49,779 bases of DNA from an uncultured Clostridia bacterium (lineage in GTDB: Bacteria > Bacillota > Clostridia > Oscillospirales > Oscillospiraceae): assembly GCA_947165085.1 (NCBI GenBank), contig CAMUZA010000009.1, positions 1 through 49,779 on the forward strand. The letters run 5' to 3'. The translations under genes were made by a program, and so were the position numbers. Below the pieces are notes generated by a model. It searched no databases and was not told where the DNA came from. It worked only from the letters and a program-made list of their open reading frames with translations. Below, piece after piece: positions 44,838 through 49,779 of the stretch. Numbering within the stretch: position 1 is the stretch's first letter; every line of letters starts with the position of its first letter.

Positions 44838-44872
44838 CCCCTGACACCCCGCTTTCGGCGGGATGTCAGGGG
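44838..44872 (+). terminator. Probable terminator hairpin of the giant gene
   Basis: CCCCTGACA C CCCGC TTTC GGCGGG A TGTCAGGGG is a long, mostly paired hairpin 36 bases after the stop. It lacks a clear T run, so termination may be partial. Confidence 0.6.
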
Positions 44873-44922
44873 AGCGGATTGCTTCAAATCTGCAGGAATA
44901 TTCGCATTTGCTATAAAAATGC

Positions 44923-44951
44923 TTGCATTTTGTGAATGACTGTGGTATATT
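44923..44951 (+). promoter_or_regulatory. Promoter for the candidate precursor peptide
   Basis: TTGCAT, 17 bases, TATATT, 33 bases before the start codon. It belongs to the set of TTGCATTTT-type -35 boxes in this window. It lies downstream of the giant gene hairpin. Confidence 0.75.
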
Positions 44952-44984
44952 GGGCATAAGAATAGGAAACTGGTGAGGTATTTT

Positions 44985-45224
44985 ATGAAAAAAACATATC
45001 AAAAGCCAGAGCTGATATATGAGAATTTCACCTTGATGGATTCCATCGCGGCAAAGTGCGGTCCGAACGGTAACGGAAATGCACTGCTGAAGCAAGGAGA
45101 CATTTTTACTTGTACCGCATACGATTATGACCTCGAATGGACCATTTTGATGGATGCCGCTATCGGCTGTCAGGAAATTATTGACGATATCGTTGCCGTG
45201 GCAACCGGCACAGAACGTTCCTGA
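44985..45224 (+). CDS. Candidate RiPP-type precursor peptide
   Basis: 79 residues from ATG 44985 (GGTGAGG 6 bases upstream; GTG 44973 overlaps that site and is rejected). A leader-like front, KKTYQKPELIYENFTL, is followed by SIAAKC, a Gly/Asn stretch (GPNGNGN), an aromatic stretch (TCTAYDYDLEW), one further Cys and an acidic tail ending in ERS. The KPxxxxExFxL leader and SIAxxC turn recur in small Clostridia proteins encoded near radical SAM genes, from general familiarity rather than a search. With its own promoter and modifying-enzyme genes downstream it is the best precursor in the window. It could instead be a small structural protein; the C-terminal Ser matters for the kinase idea. Confidence 0.65.
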   Translation: MKKTYQKPELIYENFTLMDSIAAKCGPNGNGNALLKQGDIFTCTAYDYDLEWTILMDAAIGCQEIIDDIVAVATGTERS

Positions 45225-45230
45225 TCAAAG

Positions 45231-45345
45231 CGTAACACTGGCGCATCTACAGAGAAGATCTCTGTGCCCATAGAGAAGGATCCTTCTCGGATCGGGCTTT
45301 ACATCATACGTTACAATGTGGAAGTCCGTTTGGGCTTCCACATTG
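45231..45345 (+). promoter_or_regulatory. Structured spacer after the precursor gene
   Basis: Three hairpins: ACAGAGA / TCTCTGT (45249-45265), the perfect palindrome GAGAAGGATCCTTCTC (45273-45288), and CAATGTGGAAG / CTTCCACATTG (45314-45345). GTAAC near 45232 can also pair with GTTAC near 45309. The layout suits an RNA stability or attenuation signal that keeps the precursor level above that of the enzymes. Confidence 0.6.
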
Positions 45346-45366
45346 TTTATGAAAGAGGTTGTTTTC

Positions 45367-46212
45367 GTGGCAAAGAAGACGAAAATGAACAAGGATGTAA
45401 AAACAACGATCGTTGTTATAGCCTTTGCCGTGCTGTTGATTGCGGCGCTCGCCGCGATCGTGTTTTGGTTCCCAAAGGAGCAGAACCGGCAAGAGGGACA
45501 GTTGCAGCCGTCGTCCGAGCAGCCGACGGAGCAGCCGGCGGAACAGCCGACGGAGCAGCCGACGGAGCAGCCGACGGAGGAAGCGTATGTGTTCCCCTTT
45601 GAGATTCCCGGCTTTACGCTGATTGGCGATGCGCAGCCCGTGGAGGTGGACAGGCAGCTCAGCGTTCTTGGCATCGGCAGGTATTCCGGCCCGTTTTTTG
45701 AGGACTTGACTGACGATGAGGTACAGGACGTGCTGGCGATCGTGGTGCAGAATACCAGTGAAGACTGGGTGGCAAACGCCTACCTGACGCTTGATTGCGG
45801 AGAGAAAACGGCAAACTTTACCGTTACTTCGCTTCCCGGTCAAAACTGCGCCCTTTTGCTGGAGCAGGAACGCATGATCTACAGCGACGACATGACGCTC
45901 AGCGAGCCTGTATGCGACTACTGCTCAAACGATTTGACCGGGAAAACCATGGACTTCGGCGGAGAATTCGCAGTAGTGCCTGCGGAAAGTGTTCTGCAGC
46001 TGCAGAATATCTCCGGACGTGAAATCAGCGGCGATGCGGTGGTGTATTACAAAAACTATGCTATGTATGATGGGAAACTGCTCTTCTTGGGCGGTATTAC
46101 CTATTCCTATACTTTTGAGGGGCCGATTGCTGCGAATACAGCGCCGCAGGCACGCCCTTCGCACTTCTCCGAGCAGAGCTCGCTCATCCTGTTTATGAGC
46201 TATGATTCATGA
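45367..46212 (+). CDS. Membrane-anchored extracellular protein of the peptide cassette
   Basis: 281 residues from GTG 45367 (AGAGG 8 bases upstream). A basic front, one helix (TTIVVIAFAVLLIAALAAIV), then a Pro/Gln/Thr/Glu spacer of EQPT repeats, and an extracellular beta-type domain with about four cysteines (LDCGEK, QNCALL, VCDYC). I do not recognise the outer domain. Its place between the precursor and the modifying enzymes suggests immunity, receptor or maturation help at the membrane. Its end overlaps the kinase start by 11 bases, so the genes are coupled. Confidence 0.65.
   Translation: MAKKTKMNKDVKTTIVVIAFAVLLIAALAAIVFWFPKEQNRQEGQLQPSSEQPTEQPAEQPTEQPTEQPTEEAYVFPFEIPGFTLIGDAQPVEVDRQLSVLGIGRYSGPFFEDLTDDEVQDVLAIVVQNTSEDWVANAYLTLDCGEKTANFTVTSLPGQNCALLLEQERMIYSDDMTLSEPVCDYCSNDLTGKTMDFGGEFAVVPAESVLQLQNISGREISGDAVVYYKNYAMYDGKLLFLGGITYSYTFEGPIAANTAPQARPSHFSEQSSLILFMSYDS
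45515..45580 (+). repeat. EQPT coding repeat
   Basis: Near-perfect 12-base units CCGACGGAGCAG encode EQPT/EQPA, giving a flexible spacer between the membrane helix and the outer domain. Confidence 0.8.
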
Positions 46213-47095
46213 TGTTTCCGTTCGCCTCGGAGCGATGACAATCCGCTATTTGGGTCAGATGCCGGACTGGAAAAAGAACAGCACGGCGCGCCGGTTTATC
46301 ACCACGGATGGTGCGCCGGACGTTACGGTGCGGATCACCCCGACCGACCGCATTGCTCCGCCCGCAGGGCAACTGCTCTGGGAAACCAGAGAACAGGTCG
46401 TCTGCCGGATGTCAGACGGCACAGCGCATTATTACCGCGGCGTTTGGGACAACGCGCCGTTTTTTGCCCGTCTGACGCGCCTTGACGATACGCCGGAGCA
46501 ACTGCATGTTGAGTACGTGCCGGACGAATCGACCTTAAAGGATCCCGATCACCTGATGCTCGGCAGAGTAGAGATAGAGCGGCTGTTTCACGAACGGCAG
46601 CAGACGCTTCTCCACGCGGCTTGGGTGATGAGGAATGAAAAAGCTCTGCTCTTCTCCGGCGCCTGCGGCGTCGGAAAATCCACGCAGGCGGAGTTGTGGC
46701 ATGCATACCGCGGCGCGAGGATCATTAACGGCGATAAAACCGGACTGTCATTTCTGAACGGTGGCCTGACTGCGCACGGCACGCCCTTTGCGGGGAGCTC
46801 ACCCTATTGCGAGGACGCAGCTGCACCGGTGCGGGCGATCGTTTTCTTGGAACAAGCGCCGACGGATACGATCCGCAGACTGACCATGAAGGAAGCGGTG
46901 CGTGCGCTTGCGTCGCAGATGCCCTGCCAGAAATGGCTTGCTGACGATGTTGCAGCCGTGCTGGAATATGCGGAACTTGCCGCGAGGCGCGTTCCGATAT
47001 ATCTGCTCTCCTGTACGAAGGAGGTATCCGCAGTCGATTTGCTGGATCAAACGCTCAAAGAGGAAGAAGCCAATGCTGGAACCACGCATCTCTAA
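46202..47095 (+). CDS. HprK-like kinase of the peptide cassette
   Basis: 297 residues. A beta N-terminal part precedes an HprK-like kinase core with Walker A FSGACGVGKST (about residues 151-161), a hydrophobic strand and INGDKTGLSF in place of the usual acidic HprK stretch, and EEC-type terminal helices. HprK-related kinases appear in peptide-modification loci with PqqD proteins (for example the HprK-rel-A type) and in lasso clusters where they phosphorylate a C-terminal Ser. Substrate here is probably the precursor ending in Ser; that is inference. Start overlaps the previous stop, and the radical SAM gene overlaps its end by 23 bases. Confidence 0.75.
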   Translation: MIHDVSVRLGAMTIRYLGQMPDWKKNSTARRFITTDGAPDVTVRITPTDRIAPPAGQLLWETREQVVCRMSDGTAHYYRGVWDNAPFFARLTRLDDTPEQLHVEYVPDESTLKDPDHLMLGRVEIERLFHERQQTLLHAAWVMRNEKALLFSGACGVGKSTQAELWHAYRGARIINGDKTGLSFLNGGLTAHGTPFAGSSPYCEDAAAPVRAIVFLEQAPTDTIRRLTMKEAVRALASQMPCQKWLADDVAAVLEYAELAARRVPIYLLSCTKEVSAVDLLDQTLKEEEANAGTTHL

Positions 47096-48185
47096 ATACT
47101 TGCATGACAAGGCGACAAAACAGAATATCCCGATCAACGGCACCCTTGAGCTGACTGCACGCTGCAACTTCAACTGCCCGATGTGCTATGTGCATTTGAG
47201 CGCGGAGGAGCAGAAGCGCCGCGGCAGGGAATTGACCGGCGAGGAATGGATCGACATAGCGGAGCAGGCAAAAAAGGCAGGCACGGTTTTTCTGCTGCTG
47301 ACCGGCGGCGAACCGACCGTTCATCCGGACTTTGTGAAGATCTACGAACGGCTGAGCGAGATGGGCTTCTATATGAGCATGAACTCCAACGGAAGACTTC
47401 TGGAGGGCGATCTGCTGGAACTGTTCAAGCGCAAGCCGCCGGAACGGCTCAACATTACGCTTTATGCCATCGACAATGACGGCTACCGAAAACAGTGCGG
47501 CGTTCCCGCCTACGATCAGGTCGTGCGGAATATCCGCGCGCTGCGGGAGGCAGGCATTTTTGTTCGCGTAAATCTGACCATCACGCCTGCCAATCAGGAA
47601 GAGATGGCGGAACTGGTTGCAAAGGGAAAAGAGCTCGGTGCGGTGATTTTGGGCACGACCTATATCTGGCCGCAGATTCGCGTTAATGAAGCCGCTGTCG
47701 GCGCATCCTTCCGTCCTTCTGCGGAGGAAGCCGGCCGTGCGATGGCCGTATATGACAGCCTGCGGATGCCGCACGAGGACTTCCTCATCCGCGCCAGACA
47801 GCTTGCTGCAGGCATTCCGCAGAAATCGCCGTCGGCAGAGGATTGCGCCATTGGCATGCCGATGCTCTGCCGGGCGGGTCGGGCGACTTACTGGATCGAC
47901 TGGCAGGGGAATATGACCGCGTGCGCGTTGATGCCGATTCCATCCGTAAGTGTTTTATCTGGCGGGTTCAACGAGGCGTGGCAGCAGCTTCACAGGGATA
48001 TTTCGGAGATCCGGCTTCCGCCGGAATGCGCATCCTGCGAATACAGAAGGATCTGCAATCCCTGCGCGGCGAAGTGCTATACCGAAACCGGCAGCTTCCA
48101 TCAAAAACCTGACTACGTCTGCCGCTATACGATGAGCTTCCTCGAAGCAATGCGGGAAGCCGTTGAGCAAGAGCAGAACGGATAA
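47073..48185 (+). CDS. Radical SAM/SPASM peptide-modifying enzyme
   Basis: 370 residues from ATG 47073 (GAGGA 8 bases upstream). The radical SAM motif is CNFNCPMC (Cys 31, 35, 38), followed by LLTGGEPTVHPDF. The C-terminal SPASM region has many cysteines: MLCRAG, MTACALMP, CASCEYRRICNPCAAKC and VCRYT, enough for two auxiliary Fe-S clusters. Such enzymes install thioether, C-C or similar crosslinks in RiPP peptides. No PqqD-like domain is visible at its N-terminus, which fits the stand-alone PqqD downstream. A gap of 55 bases with a weak hairpin precedes that gene. Confidence 0.85.
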   Translation: MLEPRISKYLHDKATKQNIPINGTLELTARCNFNCPMCYVHLSAEEQKRRGRELTGEEWIDIAEQAKKAGTVFLLLTGGEPTVHPDFVKIYERLSEMGFYMSMNSNGRLLEGDLLELFKRKPPERLNITLYAIDNDGYRKQCGVPAYDQVVRNIRALREAGIFVRVNLTITPANQEEMAELVAKGKELGAVILGTTYIWPQIRVNEAAVGASFRPSAEEAGRAMAVYDSLRMPHEDFLIRARQLAAGIPQKSPSAEDCAIGMPMLCRAGRATYWIDWQGNMTACALMPIPSVSVLSGGFNEAWQQLHRDISEIRLPPECASCEYRRICNPCAAKCYTETGSFHQKPDYVCRYTMSFLEAMREAVEQEQNG

Positions 48186-48240
48186 GTAAAGCAATATTGT
48201 CGCCTGTTTGAATCCGGCGACTGAATTATGGAGGAGAATT

Positions 48241-48501
48241 ATGAACATTAAACGTGAATTTGTGCTGCGAGAGATCGCAGGAGACCTGCTTCTTGTCCCG
48301 ACGGGTAAGACTGCGCTGGATTTAAACGGCATGCTGACACTCAATGACGTCGGCGCGGATATCTGGAAGATGCTGCCCGAGGTGAAGGACGAGGAAGAGA
48401 TCGTCCAGCGGCTTCTGAAGGACTATGAAGCGACGGCGGATGAGATTCGGCCCGACGTGAGCGCGTTCCTCGGCAAGCTTCGTGAACTTGGCATTCTCTG
48501 A
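48241..48501 (+). CDS. PqqD family peptide-binding (RRE) protein
   Basis: 86 residues from ATG 48241 (GGAGGAG upstream); an upstream TTG at 48208 has no ribosome site. The sequence FVLREIAGDLLLVPTG, LTLNDVGADIWKML and the helical end match PqqD. PqqD-type domains bind the leader of the precursor and present it to the radical SAM enzyme. Last gene of the cassette. Confidence 0.85.
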   Translation: MNIKREFVLREIAGDLLLVPTGKTALDLNGMLTLNDVGADIWKMLPEVKDEEEIVQRLLKDYEATADEIRPDVSAFLGKLRELGIL

Positions 48502-48544
48502 TTCCGCATTTTATTCAAAAAACGTCGGAAATATAGAAGAATTT

Positions 48545-48573
48545 AATGGATTTTGCTACTTGCGGAATCCATT
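48545..48573 (+). promoter_or_regulatory. Inverted repeat overlapping the gapdh promoter
   Basis: AATGGATT, 13 bases, AATCCATT. It covers the -35 region and part of the spacer of the gapdh promoter and is followed by ATTTTCG, so it may be an operator or a weak terminator of the cassette. Confidence 0.5.
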
Positions 48574-48588
48574 ATTTTCGTATATAAT
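48560..48588 (+). promoter_or_regulatory. Promoter for gapdh
   Basis: TTGCGG, 17 bases, perfect TATAAT, about 73 bases before the start. A highly expressed glycolytic gene is expected to have its own promoter. Confidence 0.7.
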
Positions 48589-48660
48589 AAGACCGCTGAT
48601 AAAAGGCAAAATAATTTTACTCGCGCTGCTATCGCGGCGCGGAAAAACGGAGGAAATACC

Positions 48661-49692
48661 ATGTCTGTTAAAGTAGCAATCAATGGTTTCGGCAGAATCG
48701 GCCGTCTGGCATTCCGTCAGATGTTCGGCGCAGAAGGTTATGACGTCGTTGCGATCAACGATCTGACCTCTGCAAAGATGCTCGCGCATCTTCTGAAGTA
48801 CGACTCCACGCAGGGCAACTATGCTCGCGATCACAAGGTCGACTTCAACGAGGGCGAAGGCGAAGACAACTACATCGTTGTCGACGGCAAGAAGATCGTC
48901 ATCTACAAGATGCCCAACGCGGCGGACCTGCCCTGGGGCGAGCTCGGTGTTGACGTCGTTCTCGAGTGCACCGGCTTCTATACCAGCAAGGCAAAGTCTC
49001 AGGCGCACATCGACGCCGGCGCGAAAAAGGTCGTTATCTCCGCTCCAGCAGGCAACGATCTGCCCACCATCGTTTACAACGTCAACCACGAGAAGCTGAC
49101 CAAGGAAGACAACATCATTTCCGCGGCTTCCTGCACCACCAACTGCCTGGCTCCCATGGCAAAGGCTCTGAACGACTACGCTCCCATCGTTTCCGGTATC
49201 ATGACCACCGTGCATGCTTACACCGGCGATCAGATGCCGCTCGACGGCCCGCAGCGTAAGGGCGATCTCCGCCGCAGCCGCGCAGCCGCTGTCAACATCG
49301 TTCCGAACTCCACCGGCGCTGCCAAGGCGATCGGCCTCGTCATTCCGGAGCTGAACGGCAAGCTCATCGGCTCTGCACAGCGTGTTCCGACCCCGACCGG
49401 CTCCACCACCATTCTGGTTGCCGTTGTCAAGGGCAAGGACATCACCGTGGACGGCATCAACGCCGCCATGAAGGCGCAGGCGAACGAGTCCTACGGCTAC
49501 AACGAAGACCAGATCGTTTCTTCTGACGTCATCGGCATGCGCTTCGGCTCCCTGTTCGACGCCACGCAGACCATGGTCAGCAAGATCGACGACGACACCT
49601 ATCAGGTGCAGGTCGTTTCCTGGTACGACAACGAGAACTCCTACACCAGCCAGATGGTCCGTACGATCAAGTACTTCTCCAACCTGCTGTAA
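48661..49692 (+). CDS. gap: Glyceraldehyde-3-phosphate dehydrogenase
   Basis: 343 residues from ATG 48661, which has GGAGG about 8 bases upstream; a longer frame from 48553 would contain the promoter and is rejected. The NAD-binding loop [11 protein letters not shown] is followed by the catalytic [12 protein letters not shown] and SWYDNENSY. The enzyme makes 1,3-bisphosphoglycerate in glycolysis. The cofactor set looks NAD-type. The last 87 bases of the window show only a possible GTGCTGT/ACAGCAC hairpin. Confidence 0.95.
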   Translation: MSVKVAINGFGRIGRLAFRQMFGAEGYDVVAINDLTSAKMLAHLLKYDSTQGNYARDHKVDFNEGEGEDNYIVVDGKKIVIYKMPNAADLPWGELGVDVVLECTGFYTSKAKSQAHIDAGAKKVVISAPAGNDLPTIVYNVNHEKLTKEDNIISAASCTTNCLAPMAKALNDYAPIVSGIMTTVHAYTGDQMPLDGPQRKGDLRRSRAAAVNIVPNSTGAAKAIGLVIPELNGKLIGSAQRVPTPTGSTTILVAVVKGKDITVDGINAAMKAQANESYGYNEDQIVSSDVIGMRFGSLFDATQTMVSKIDDDTYQVQVVSWYDNENSYTSQMVRTIKYFSNLL

Positions 49693-49779
49693 TTCAAAAA
49701 CAAAGCAAAAAAGCGTGCTGTGAAAGTGAACAGCCCCAGATTGTGCAGACAGCACAAAAGAAGCACCCCTATGTAGGGA

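Noticed and set aside
41706..45095. 1129-residue minus-strand open frame over the nuclease domain and precursor
   Set aside because: Same antisense artefact; the plus strand carries the endonuclease I motifs and the precursor with its promoter.
45249..45288. Cassette spacer hairpins as a full intrinsic terminator
   Set aside because: No T run follows the first two stems, so complete termination is not supported.
1..49779. tRNA or rRNA genes
   Set aside because: I did not see a cloverleaf with CCA end or rRNA signature in any intergenic region; a tRNA scan would settle this.

Overview
The window reads as a chromosomal piece of a Gram-positive-type Clostridia bacterium, most likely an uncultured gut Oscillospirales/Ruminococcaceae-like species. 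This rests on gene content and is inference: S-layer-homology (SLH) surface protein, RicT (YaaT) next to holB, a perfect CIRCE operator, CpsB/BY-kinase polysaccharide regulators, DegV, sigma-A-like promoters, and GC-rich genes with strong GGAGG ribosome sites. Window GC is high by eye, except for one AT-rich gene at 18.4-19.7 kb.

Layout. 1-3.6 kb: 3' part of a surface protein (PHP hydrolase, OB-like domains, three SLH repeats). 3.7-7.7 kb (minus): ricT, holB, a GNAT acetyltransferase and a DUF2156 protein. 7.8-11.8 kb (plus): mnmA, a membrane-anchored cyclophilin and topB in overlapping frames. 11.8-12.1 kb: REP-like repeats between two look-alike terminators. 12.2-13.3 kb (minus): rpsF-ssb-rpsR with a strong promoter. 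13.4-18.2 kb (plus): dapA-dapB-hisS-aspS. 18.3-19.7 kb: AT-rich HNH nuclease with homing-endonuclease-type repeats. 19.8-22.5 kb: a C_GCAxxG_C_C-type protein, an unknown protein, degV, and hsp20 under CIRCE. 22.7-29.1 kb (minus): cpsB, an Ig-like membrane protein, two successive fused Wzz/BY-kinases with tyrosine-rich tails, and an ABC exporter. 29.3-44.8 kb (plus): a secreted protein, a DUF559 nuclease with a palindromic MITE-like element, and a 4420-residue secreted protein carrying an endonuclease I domain. 44.9-48.5 kb (plus): a cassette that looks like an undescribed radical-SAM peptide-modification (RiPP-like) system. 48.7-49.7 kb: gapdh.

Most interesting points. (1) The 44.98-48.50 kb cassette: a 79-residue candidate precursor with its own promoter, a structured spacer, a membrane-anchored protein, an HprK-like kinase, a radical SAM/SPASM enzyme and a stand-alone PqqD. 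The precursor ends in Ser, which invites comparison with the HprK-like kinases that phosphorylate the C-terminal Ser of some lasso precursors. (2) The giant secreted nuclease and the 374-residue protein upstream share a duplicated C-terminal module that may be an uncharacterised surface-association domain. (3) The polysaccharide-regulation operon has two tandem BY-kinases, one ending in nine plus three Tyr-Gly dipeptides, and no glycosyltransferase beside it.

All calls come from reading the sequence and translated frames. No database search was run, so family names rest on recognised motifs. No tRNA, rRNA or CRISPR array was seen.
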